64,000 nt of DNA from Nymphaea colorata (taxonomy: Eukaryota; Streptophyta; Magnoliopsida; Nymphaeales; Nymphaeaceae), in contig NC_045145.1 of NCBI RefSeq assembly GCF_008831285.2, forward strand, positions 3,574,723 to 3,638,722, given 5' to 3'. This document shows, in pieces, positions 34,819-45,785 of this stretch. Within the stretch, counting starts at the first letter, position 1. Each line of letters begins with the position of its first letter. Below the pieces are notes generated by a model. It had not been told where the DNA came from. It was given only the letters and a program-made list of their open reading frames with translations, and searched no databases. The position numbers were made by a program, and so were the translations under genes.

Positions 34819-36025
34819 CGGTATGTCTTTTCCATAAAACTAATCATGGGATAATAAATGAATTCTTTCAAGTATAAAAGCTACCTGCACAAATCAAGGC
34901 CTATTTCTCACACAAAAACTTGTCCTTACTACCTTGAGTTGTGCATCTATGCTTGAAGCTAAACTAGTACTCTCAATGTCCATGCCTACTAAATCAAGCT
35001 CTTGTCCATGCCCAAGGCCACCAAATCAATATTGAGAAGTGGTTGGTTTGCTTCAATACCTAAACTACCAGACTTGAACTGGTTTTCATGGTGAACAAAA
35101 TCTACAATACATGCATGCTGCTACTCAAAATCAACATCAAACAAATTCTAAAGCCTAAGTCACAAATTGGCATGTTCATTTGTCTTTCAACTTGGTTCTC
35201 TACTATATTTTTTTATGATACTAATTGGATTGATGCAGCAGTAGAGCCAGAAAATTTTGGTTGAGGGCACTGTTAGTGGCGGAGCCAGAAAATTTTATCC
35301 AAGGGGCGCTAACCTAAGTGGGTTTGGTGCTTATGGGGTGTATTGACGTGAGTCTGGCGTGGGCACTACATTTGACTGGAACCTGGTCCAGGTCCCTCGT
35401 AATAAACTTTAAGGACTGTCTAGTCTCTAGCTTAGTAGGTTGGGTGCCTGTGGGGCACTAACCTGGGTTTTGGCATGGGGCACTGCACCTCGCTGGACCC
35501 GGTCCAACTCTGTCACAATAGAAGCTTTCACTGGCTAGTGTGGGCAGTGGCCCACAACAGTCACACGATAGCTCCACTACTGGTTTTGTTATTTTCATTG
35601 TGACACGCTTATTTCATAGGATTGCGCTTAATTGAACTATTAAGGGTAATTGAACCTCTAGTTCAATCAAAGACTGCATTAGATCTATTGAGACGTGATT
35701 CGGATTTTAAACTTGGGCACTTCAAATTTCTGAAGATGCACGCTTATGTGGCTTCTCCGCTTTAACAGCTAATGTTATCAAATCCAACCAATACATTCAT
35801 TTAGAACATAATCCAGTCAGTGATCATGGCTTCCTGCTTGCTTTTCATCTTAGCCATGCCGATAGCCTTGGCGTTACAGGAAAGGCAATTATTCTCTCTT
35901 TTTGTAATTGAGTTTTCATCACTATACACTAGAATTGTCCTTGAGGTGGACGGATGTGATCCTTGGTGGTGCAGATTTCTTTTTATTTGTTACAGCTGCT
36001 TGAATTGCACCACTGATCTTAGTTC
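34818..36025. other. Intergenic, no gene seen
   Basis: The phrase GGAGCCAGAAAATTTT occurs near 35245 and again near 35279, and a relative GGAGCCAGAAATTTTTT near 44019, so old dispersed repeat sequence is present. No coding chain is recognised. Confidence 0.45.
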
Positions 36026-38955
36026 TCAGAAGCAGAAGCAAGTCTGAGGAGCCTCTCCCGTTAACCTGATCCTTCGCGCTCTTTCCTTTACCTTCATCTC
36101 TTCATTTCTTCGTTTCTCCTCTGCCTGAGACCTTGCACCACCTGCAATCTTATTCACAGACTTCATTTCATCCCGATATTCCCCAGTAGCTATTGCTATC
36201 TTCCTCTCTAGTTCTTCCTGCAATGCCAACAAAACCGATGACATGGTAACTAGTAATTCTCATAAAGACGTCCTTGGTTTCAAAGAAATCGTGCAACAAT
36301 TACTTGCTTCCTCTCCAGTCTAGATTTTGCTCTCCTTTGCCTCTTCTTCTCCCAAGCTTCAATTGCCTTCACGGATTCTTCATACCTGAAAATTCTTCCT
36401 CGTTGAGAGAGAGCAGTTTCCATATTAACCACGAGAACATGCAAGTAAAGGTTACCTCTGTTGTATTGCAGCCAATTTTGCGATTTCCCAAGCAGCAGCT
36501 TTCATCTCATTATTGTTACTTGCTAGCTTGTTTGGTAACCTCGGAGCTACATAATTTGTAGGTCTTGATGCAGGCCTCACTGTACCGCTACCATTGGAAA
36601 CCTTTCTTTTCTCTGTTGATGTCGGTATTCTTCCCATCGTTGGAGTTCTTCCTGGCTTTGGTCCGTCTACCGTAATCTCTGGTGTTTTTGATGAAGCTTC
36701 CCCTGTGGCAGAACTTATAAGATAAAATTCCTTGCACATGACGGGAAGGAGAGGCAAGTGAACCAAGCCCCATCCCATGTCTTAACTGTACCTAACCCAT
36801 TTGATCAGATATCTCAGTTCCTGAATCTAGGTGGGCATCCTCAATCTGGATCTTGAACTGTAGACAATTGAATTCAGTGTACCTTTTTTTCCTTTTGAGA
36901 AGCAGAGAACTTTGCAAATTCCCTGGCATGGAAGTTCAGATTTGACCCAAAGGGAATCAAATCTGATTTGCTAAAAAAGATTACAGTATTGTCCTGTTTG
37001 CAAACTTGTAAACACAGTAACTTGAATCCACAAAAGCAATGATCAATGGTAGCATCATTTGATGGATGAACGCAGACGAAAATTTTCTGAACGTATATAT
37101 TTCTAACAGCGGCAACAATTATAAGATTAAGATGGCAGTCTTAGTGACTAGTTGACGTTTATTACATGAAAGGAGGTTTTACTGTCATAAATTCACACTT
37201 TCTTTTAGTTGGCAGTCTGGGTTTTAGACAGACTTCTGTCAAATTGTGCCAAGAGATACACCCCAGGTATCACATTCTTAACCGAGAGAACTTATGTACT
37301 AACATGAATATTAGCTACTTAAATTATTTAGGATCAGGGGCGACTTTGGCCGCGGCCATTAATTAAGGCTGTAAAGAACCGTAAACTACTAGTACCTCTA
37401 TATTGCTTGTCTTCTTTAGAGGACTTCCAGGATAGCCGTCTGGACATATCACCAAGCTGTGAAGGACTTGCTGCGCCTTCCTCTCTTCTTCTGCTAAGCT
37501 TAAATCTCGAATCCATTCCTTCACCGGACCTCCTCTGGCTGAAACCATCAGGTTCTTCCACCATTTTTATGGCATAAGCAGATGCCGCCACGGCAGTTTC
37601 AAATTGACCATCTCTACTTGGTTCATACCCTAAAGGTACACCTTTTAAGCCAGGTATCTGCCATCCGAACACGTTGACACCTTCTTTTTTCTCTGCAAAA
37701 TCAGCCAAAACAATAGCTCTATTGTCTATATGGCATTCATCTCATCGCTCTCTCTCTCTGTGTGTGAGAATGAAATGGAAACGGAAACACGAGCTCATTT
37801 ACACAAGAATATTTTTCTTGTTGACATCATATATAGGAATTAAAGAAAATATATGTTAAACGTATTCGTTGGACCAAGAAGTAGTCTGTCATAGTAATCA
37901 TCTATGTCATGTAAACTATGCATTTCCAACTGCTACAAATTGGCATGAATTGCGTCAAACTTGCAACTTACAGCTTTAGAATTTGGATACTGTCGCACAC
38001 TTGCACCTCGTGAACAACCAAAATGAAGAATCAAATTGCAACCCCCGGATTACAAATCAAAAGCGACATACTGCAATTTTTTTTTTTTTTTGGGTTTTCT
38101 GTTGTCACCAGTATGGGCAGTATTTTGAGCCAAAATAGCTCCTAATGCCATTTGGGCAATCTTGCTATATTTTTGAATCATCAGAATATGCGTGATAAGC
38201 TCATGCTATTCCCGATCTTTTGGGAGGAAAAGAAAAACTTAGTTGTAAGTCATTCTTTGCATTTTCGTTTCTTTTGTAATTTATAGAACTTCTTTGAAAG
38301 TTTATTAATAGTTTTGTAGGAAAATAGTAAGACTGAGAGTTTCACATTGCTTCCGTTATTACCTTTTCATGTTTTGAATCCTTTTCAAGATTTTCTCGGG
38401 AAACAAAATTTAGAACCTCGGCTGAAGATATTCCTGCCTAATTGCCAATAGGAATATTGGTGACTAATTTTATTTTCATCACAACTAAGGAAAATGAATT
38501 TGCCTTGTGATAACAAACAGGTCTGAGAAATTGATTTTCCTGTTTAGAGAACCAGGACACAAGTTGCCGAATGTAAGCAGAGAGTTCCCGGTAACAAGAC
38601 CCTACCACCGTTACGATCATCCAAATTTTCAGCAATACCTCTGAAAGATTGACCCTTCCGTATGGAGATCTGGCGCCCTCTTCTGTTGACAGGTTCCTGA
38701 CTTTCCTCTCCAATGCCACTAAATGTTACCCTGTAATCAGACATAACGATTAACGATCTAGCTGTTAGGACTGAAATTGGAGAACTTATTCAGAGTTACA
38801 GATGGTGCCACGATATGATCAGCTTTCATGGCACCCAGATGGATTTTGGGGGGCTAGGCTTCAAATTACTTTCACGGACTTGGCACGAGCCAAGAAAAAA
38901 CAATTGCCATCTTCATTGTGTAGACTTACCGCAGTTGTTGAACCAGGCCTTCCAT
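36026..38955 (-). CDS. Remorin family protein
   Basis: Plant plasma-membrane nanodomain scaffold protein. Six exons join in phase to 322 residues: 38955-38930 (MEGLVQQL), 38730-38606, 37692-37396, 36702-36456, 36385-36304 and 36217-36026, all GT-AG. The start is chosen because MEGLVQQLR then VTFSG parallels the N-terminus of long-form remorins, with a strong GTAAGT donor. The N-terminal half is basic and disordered, with GRQISIRKGQSF and AVAASAYAIKMVEE. The conserved C-terminal domain (about residues 210-315) contains AAAWEIAKLAAIQQRYEES, IEAWEKKRQRRAKSRLERK and EEKRRNEEMKVKERARRIR, a coiled coil. It ends in TCFCF, a terminal Cys-rich anchor typical of remorins. The first three exons lie in a segment duplicated at 13751-15492. 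The alternative upstream reading at 38744 (MSDYR) would begin inside intron 1. Confidence 0.93.
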
Positions 38956-38993
38956 TGTTATGCCAGTATGAACTTCTGTGCTTCTGTCGAACT
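37237..38993. repeat. Segmental duplication, copy 2 (source copy)
   Basis: Direct partner of 13751-15492. It is likely the source because the remorin gene continues unbroken to its C-terminal exons here. A short insertion near 38750 and T-run length near 38080 are the main length differences. Confidence 0.93.
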
Positions 38994-41039
38994 CTAAGAA
39001 CCAGACGAGCCCATCGACGTTTATTTGAAGAAACCAGAAACAAAGGGAAGAAAAGTGATGACTGATTATTTTTTGTGTTAAAAAATTGGTTGCTGCATGA
39101 GGTAGAGAGGGAAGAAAGCTGTTCCTTCGTGGTCTGCCGCTTTTTGGATCCTATTGCAAATGCAGGAAGCCAAGCATTGCTTTTTCTTGTTGTACCTCAA
39201 GGATTTCTTGGATAGCGGGTTTCCCAACTTTTCTCTCTTTTTTTGAAGTAAAGGTAGGCTATGGATGTTGTGAAGGTATTCAAAAAGTGGGTATTGATAG
39301 TTTGTTACAAAAGGTTTGAAGTGTTGATTCGGATTCGAATGCTAAAGTGCCTTTTGGTGCCCCTTCCATTTCCTTCCTGTTCTTTCTTCTCTTTTTAGGT
39401 TTCTTTGGTGTCCTTTGGGGTGAACACCGGCCGAAGCCACATTGTTCTATATATTTTTATAAACAAGGAGTGCCTTCCAAGTCTTCTCATGCGTGAGTTT
39501 AGGTTGTGTTGAACTAAGTTCATGGAAAAGGTTTTTTTTTTTTTCCCTTCAAATAGTAAGCATTCTTGAGACAGCTTGGTATCACATGAATTTAAGATTC
39601 CAGATTAGCTTATGAAACATAAATGTCACCCACATGAACAGACGTAGATGTGATTGAAAATGTAATAAATGGCTCATTCATAATATGATTTCTGCATCAA
39701 AAGACATTATTCTCAAATTAGTTCCTGAATTTTTCAAGTCTTAGCAATCAGATTTGTGTTTTCGTTGTGGATGTGAAATTAACACAGCCCCAAATCTCCA
39801 ATGCTGTTGCACTCAAGTGTCCCAATGTGGCAATAACGATATCAACACATATAGTCAATGGATGGACTAAGATCAAGTTTAGATCACTTCATTCATATTC
39901 ATGAATTTGCACCAATTTTTAGTCTGCATTCATAAAATAGTTATGTATTGTTCCTTCTACCAAACGGGTCTGTGATGATGATAATGAATTAACCAGGAAC
40001 TTCATAAAATAATTTACACTGTACGCACAAGAATTTTCGAGCTTTTTTTTCGCTTTTCGGTAACTTCAAGGATCCAAATGATCGGGATGTCCCAAAATGA
40101 ATTCGCCGTGATAAACTTTGTAGATTATCATCAACAACTAACTCAAAGAAATTGATGAACAAAAAAAAATCTCACCACAAATGTAAGTTTACACAAGAAT
40201 GAAAAAAGGGGAAAAAATCAAATAAAAAGAAACTATTTTCATCCATAAAAAGGAGAGAAGGGGGGTTTGTTAGCTTCATACAAAATATGATATAAAAGGA
40301 AAGTACGGGTAGATTTCTATTTTTCTTTTATATTTATTTATTTTTTGGCAAGAAAGAATGTGAATCTCTAAATAATATTGGGATCTTCAAATGATCTATT
40401 CCAATTTGGCTTTTGCAAAATGATCGATCTTCAAATTATAAAAGTGCCCAATAGCGCTTAAAAATATTCTACTTTAGTCATTACATCACGCGATTCATTT
40501 TCACCTAGAAATGTTCAAAACCTTTTTTCTGAAACTATAGTAGCTAGAGACGACAGTGTTCAATAAAAATCTTGTGTGTGCGTGTGTGTTTTAAACAAAC
40601 ATGACATGTTAGTGAGAAGTTTTTTCTACCTTACAATAATATGATAACAAAATAAAAAAAATTAAAAAAATTGTCATTTGGAAAAGAATTATACCTGCTC
40701 AAGATTTTTGTCCAAATTGTACTGATATTTAGTAAGATATGATAAAAAAAACAAGTATTATTTTCAATTGAAAAGAACTTGATTGAGATTTCGTGCTTAT
40801 TTGACAGTATTATATCACCAATTGCTTGAGGGACACTAATTCAAGAAACTTTAGACTCCTCAAATATATAGTAAAACGACACACTTGCACTATATGCAAA
40901 TAACTAAAAGATTGAGGGGCACCAATATAGTAATGACCAAATAGTTATGGTAAACCAATATGTAAACAAAAATTCTTGTGGAACCCTGCAACAAGCTCAT
41001 TATTGCACAATGGCTCAAGCAAATGGGAGTTATCTGAAC
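38994..41039. other. Intergenic; 5' flank of the remorin gene
   Basis: AT-rich DNA without recognised genes. The first few hundred bases presumably hold the remorin promoter, but I cannot name elements with confidence. Confidence 0.45.
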
Positions 41040-41323
41040 CATAGTTGGCAAACTCGGTGGGCTGACTCAGGAATCGCCCAAGTCAGCTCAGATCACTAAA
41101 AATCTGGACATGAGTCAAGATAAGCACATTTCACCCTAACTCGGCTTGATTCGGCCGCACTCGCCCCTGACTTGGCCCAACTTGGCCTTCACTCACTCAA
41201 TTCAGCTGTATTGGCATATATTATGGTTATTTCAAAACTTGACCGAGTCAACAAGTCAACTAATTGACCTGGTGGCCCGGTCCTCTGCCAATCAGAGTCC
41301 GAGTCACTGGTTTGCCAACTATG
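41040..41323. mobile_element. MITE-like element with CATAGTTGGCAAAC ends
   Basis: Perfect 14-bp terminal inverted repeats: CATAGTTGGCAAAC at the left and GTTTGCCAACTATG at the right, 284 bp overall. The interior is rich in GACTCG/CGAGTC-type words. I find no convincing target-site duplication. A single end of the same kind occurs at 12288. Confidence 0.6.
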
Positions 41324-42107
41324 ATATGGAAAACGATGAGCAAGATGTAGGAAGGCATAGGATTCTGGAGGCCATTCAGTAGGATCTGAAAGAAAAGGAT
41401 GGTTTGATTTGGAGCCAGGATGGGACACCTGTTAAGGCTAGGAAAGGGTTGGGAAAAGATTCTAAGGAAAGGAACTAATGCAAGTTGGCGTTTGTTTAGT
41501 CCAACCTATGTGCTCAGTAGACAAGCTAGCAAAATCAGGTTTGTTTGTTATTCCAAATTTTATTAGCTGCTAATATCGGGAATGGATTGTTAATCTCTTT
41601 AGTGTGTGGGCAAGAGGTTAACAACCTGCCACCCAAAAAAGAAGCTCGAAAGCCTCTCCATATCCCTCCTACCTCTAGGGTCTTAGATAAGGTATGGTAC
41701 ACTGCTTGTAGTCCCAGAAGAGTAGCATTGATAGGAATCAAACCAAAGACACGCCATGCTATGCCTCTTGAGGTTGCACAGAATTAATTCATTATCATGG
41801 TTTTTCCCTTCTTCTTTTTTGGTTCATAAGTTCAAACAATAGTTTTCTAAGAAATTTAAAAGCAGATTTTTAAAGTGGTGGAATATCTTATTCGATGTTG
41901 TAATATAGAATATTTGGCATTTTAAGGACAAAACTATTTGGGTGAACAAGAGGAGTATCCTACCATGTAAGTAAAAAGCTGAAGCCTTTCCGATGCTTAC
42001 AGTAGTGTCCATGCTCTACATTTTTCATGAGATGTACCTATTCATAATTGTAGATATCTGTTTGTAGTTTATGAAGCAAAAACTGGGATGGGGGTTCTCT
42101 TCTTTAC
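41324..42107. other. Intergenic, no gene seen
   Basis: Short opposing open frames only, such as 41545-41787 and 41535-41741. No domain or splice chain is recognised. Confidence 0.4.
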
Positions 42108-42214
42108 AGGTTGTTTGGTAACAATAATGCGCTATTATTATCCCATGAATCTTCCCTCTTTTCAAGGGTGGAATCATGAGACAGTAATAGTATGTTATTC
42201 TTTTCAAATAGTCT
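42108..42214. mobile_element. Short MITE relative (weak ends)
   Basis: The left end AGGTTGTTTGGTAACAATA and the reverse complement of the right end AGACTATTTGAAAAGAATA match at about two thirds of positions. This places it as a diverged relative of the elements at 4298 and 15582. Length about 107 bp. Confidence 0.35.
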
Positions 42215-43263
42215 TTGAAGGTCATATGTTTATTCTTTTAAGAAAAAAAGAAACCCTTTTTTAAGCCTAAACAAGACAAACCACCATTATTTAGATAAAT
42301 TCAGTTATGGTCGGAAATGCTGAAAACAATGCTTAAGACTTTAAAATTGAAGACAATTAGGAGTTTGCCCATTAAAAAATGAAAAAGTGAAATCAAAATG
42401 GAAAAACGCGAAAAAAGGGTTTCTTGAATTTGTGGGAAAAATAGAAGGAAAGAGGAAAAAATTAAACCACTGTTTGTTGTTTATAGCGCTCAAATGGTGA
42501 GCAGCAATGCGAGGAAGGCCAAGCCATAGAAGGGGGAATCCAGTTTAAAACTTGGGATTGGAAATCCCGACAAACCTTTGGAGATTTACACTATTAAGAT
42601 AGTAATGGTGAAAAATCTCGAATGTCTGCAATTGCTTGCTTAATAGTCATTTCCAATGAGCAAAAATGTATAAAAAAAAAAAGGACGTAACAAGTTGTTA
42701 CCGAAGTACAAAAAGCAGAGAAATAAAAGAAGAAAAAATGAGAACATAATACACATGAGAGAAAGAGAGCAGAGAGAGGGATAGAGTTAGTCAGTAAAGG
42801 GCAAGGTATACATCACTTTACAACTAATAACAAAAAGAGGTGAAAGAAGATGAAACAATCTTGGAAAATTCTGTTAGGTAAAAACCTCTACTGTTATATA
42901 TGGGCCATTCTTTCTTAAAGTAGGTGCGATCGCTAAAAGATTATATAGACAAAGGCCACCTCGTAATTGCATATATGGATTCATATCACAATCTCAAAGC
43001 AAGTGCATCATTGTGTCATGCAAACATTCATTCTCCATACTAAGTTCTACGTGAGATCTATCAGCTTTCAATGTTCATTACAATAGTGGCTAGCTTCTTT
43101 GCTCACCAAATTTTGCATCAATTGTAGTTATATTAGTTGTTGATAAAGACTTTTTTGCATGAAATATGAGAGTTTTCTTTGTCACAACCATCTATCTATC
43201 ATTGCTCCTCGTGCTCCTCGGTGTCAATGTGCCATTTTTCACAGGATTATGCTCACACTACAT
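42215..43263. other. Intergenic, no gene seen
   Basis: AT-rich sequence with A-runs. Nothing recognisable. Confidence 0.45.
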
Positions 43264-43527
43264 AAGGTTGGGCACCGGGCCGGGCTTACCTAGCTCGACT
43301 AGTTATTGGGTTGGCCCGGGTGGGCCCGATAAGCCTAGTTCGGGCCCGATAAGTTTTTTTTAATGTTTTTTATTAATTTATATATATTTATCTATAATAT
43401 TTTATTATAATTATTTATATTTATATATTATTTTATATTAGAATATATTTTTTAATTTAATCGGGTCTGGCCCAGGCTAGGCTTGGGTTTTTTGAGTCGG
43501 GCCGGGCCGTTCCAATGCCCATGCTTA
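43264..43527. mobile_element. hAT-like MITE, copy 3
   Basis: Flanked by CACTACAT at 43256-43263 and 43529-43536 (8-9 bp identical). GC-rich arms (GGGCCGGGC, GGCCCGGGTGGGCCC) surround an AT-rich core (about 43355-43460). The ends AAGGTTGGGCACCGG and CCAATGCCCATGCTTA are imperfect inverted repeats, more diverged than in copies 1 and 2. Confidence 0.8.
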
Positions 43528-43804
43528 ACACTACATTGTATGTTTTGCTATCAATTTAGAGTTCATAGACATTTGTTTTTGCACTAGACTCATGTTTATG
43601 ATGCATTTATTGATACACAACTTAAATTATTTTATTTTTATGCCATTGAAGCTTGGTTTTACTCTACTGAACCATGGAAGCAATATGAAACAAGCAATAA
43701 ATATGGCCAAATATGAAACACTAGGTAGTTTCCTAATGCATGTACAAATAATCCAGAACTTTAGGGTGTGTTTGATAGCCTCACATGCATCAATAACCAA
43801 AGTT

Positions 43805-43924
43805 GGATCTGTTGAAAACCATGAATTTCAAATCCAATGGAAGGGTGAAAAATCATGGGTTTGAGGATTTGTTGAAAACCATGGATTTCAAATCCAATGG
43901 AAGAGTGAAAATTCATGGATTTGA
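43805..43924. repeat. 60-bp tandem duplication
   Basis: The phrase GGAT-TGTTGAAAACCATG through CATGG-TTTGA occurs twice with an exact period of 60 bp and a handful of substitutions. The period is a multiple of three and both plus-strand frames stay open through it, but no gene is recognised. Confidence 0.85.
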
Positions 43925-44029
43925 GGTTTCAGGGGGATTTGTGTCAGATTTTTCGTGCGAGAAGAGGCAATGGTGTTGCAAGAACCAAGATGGCCCATGT
44001 TTAAAGAGCTCCAATGGTGGAGCCAGAAA

Positions 44030-44145
44030 TTTTTTCTATGAGGCACTAAATATATAATTAACAAATTTTCAGTTGATCTTAGGACAGTCGCCCGAGTCTC
44101 ATGAGGCTGCCTTATATAATTGGACCCAGGTCGACTGTGGTCCAA
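44030..44145. repeat. Dispersed repeat, inverted relative at 63225-63335
   Basis: The order AGGCACTAAATATA, TAACAAATTTTC, TCTCATGAGGCTGCC, ATAATTGGACC is repeated in reverse complement near the right edge of the window, at clearly lower identity than the remorin duplicates. No coding function is inferred. Confidence 0.6.
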
Positions 44146-45785
44146 CATGTAAATTCAAAGTTTCAGCCCATGGAGCCCCCACCTATGTCTGTGTCACTGT
44201 CCTGCGTTCTAAGAATGTTGCATTCTCTTCTCTTGTTTGCTGCACTCATAAGATCTATGATGCAGTGCTCTAAAGGTGAGCGTTCTATGAGGCAGAATAT
44301 CTTAGGGGCTGTTTTATTATCCAAGATCTTAAATCTAAGGGTCTAATTTAACATGGGACGTGCCCTGGATCCAGTCTAATAAAAGATGAATTTAAGAACC
44401 ACGAAGTTAAGATCTCTATCATGATTCAAGTCCATATGTATCATTATTCAACTCTTTATTTTTCACATTGATGCTTTAATGGATTTTCTCATTTATATAT
44501 AGTGGTGCCTCAAAGAGTTTTTCTAAAATTTTTGGCCCTACCACTGGATCAAATTTATAACATCCCACTTTGAAAAGCTTAGTTTTGTATTTAAGATTGC
44601 AAATAACTTTAAAGGACTTATAAATGAGGTTATTAAATGATAGGTTGTCTCCGTTCTTAACTTTTTTGGGATTATAATGAAAATCTAGCTTCACCAAATC
44701 TGGGGCCTAAGCTCGATGTAAAAAAAAAAAAAAAAAAGGTTTCATTACAGTAATATCAAATACGAATCAATATTTTGGCTTAGAGTCCTATATGTACAGA
44801 TATGTGTGCTTTAAGAAAGAATGATAGATTGTAATACCCCAAAAGTTTAGCTACATATTTAAGGTTGTAAAGAATATTAAGAAACTTATAAAAGAGGTTG
44901 CTAAAAGGTTGTTAAGTAATTGATTGTCTTTGAGTAAAACAAAAACTTAAAAGGTCATGTTGAAATCCATCAAACCAAATGGCTCAGCATCTCCTAGCAT
45001 AAATCATAAAAACATAAGTATCCTCATTTCAATCAGCCGTTACTTGCATGCTTTAGTGTGGTCACTTCAACCTTTGCTAACCTTGATTTGCTGACACTTC
45101 ATTCGGCCGTGAATTTTGGAATTGGTAGCTGATTATGTCAAAAACATATACCGTCCTTGAAATCCACCATGCATCGACCTTTCGATGGACGCGGACGTTC
45201 ATATTTCCTTATCAGGATTCCTTGGGCCATGAAAATATCTCAGAATTGCATGTCAAAACAAAGAGTAAAACATCTCATAATAAAATTTATGTTGTTACAG
45301 AGAAACTAAAAAAAATAGTTACTGTAATATATTGAAAATTGAAAACTTTAAGCGTTCAAAACTCATCTGAAGTTAAACTTAATATGTTGACAAGATCGAC
45401 ACCAAGATGAAGAGAAAAATGAAAAAAGTTGAAACAAAATAACGAAGATAAAACATAACAGATGGTGGGATGGGAACGCTTGTTATGTGGGGAGACTCGT
45501 GGATTGCTTGACAATCGAGGTGGGGAACCTGAATTTGGCCCCCGAATCACTTGACGGCCATATGCCAAATATTCGCCTGCGCCAAACAGCGAGAAGAAGG
45601 AGAAGTGTTTCTCCCTCCTTGGATATGGGTGCCCTTCTGCACTGACAGAAGCTGGTTCTTCTCGCTTCGAAGTGAAGACAGCGAATTGGAGACACCCCTC
45701 TCAGGTTGGACCTTTCTTCGTCTGTAATGAGCTTTCTCGGTAGAAATTTGAATTCCCATGGTTTCATTCTTTGTTTCGTCCGGAG
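44146..45785. other. Intergenic, no gene seen; 5' flank of the PPR gene
   Basis: Two related AT-rich blocks (about 44545-44690 and 44825-44940) share the order CCC-AAAAG, TTAGTTTTGTATTTAAG or similar, and ACTTATAAA-GAGGTT. A third relative lies near 6800-6960. They look like copies of one old repeat. The last few hundred bases must include the PPR promoter. Confidence 0.45.

Noticed and set aside
38606-38744. Remorin start at MSDYR (38744), and an apparent premature stop upstream in the full copy
   Set aside because: An exon encoding MEGLVQQL with a strong GTAAGT donor joins in phase to the acceptor GATTACAG, so that sequence is intron.
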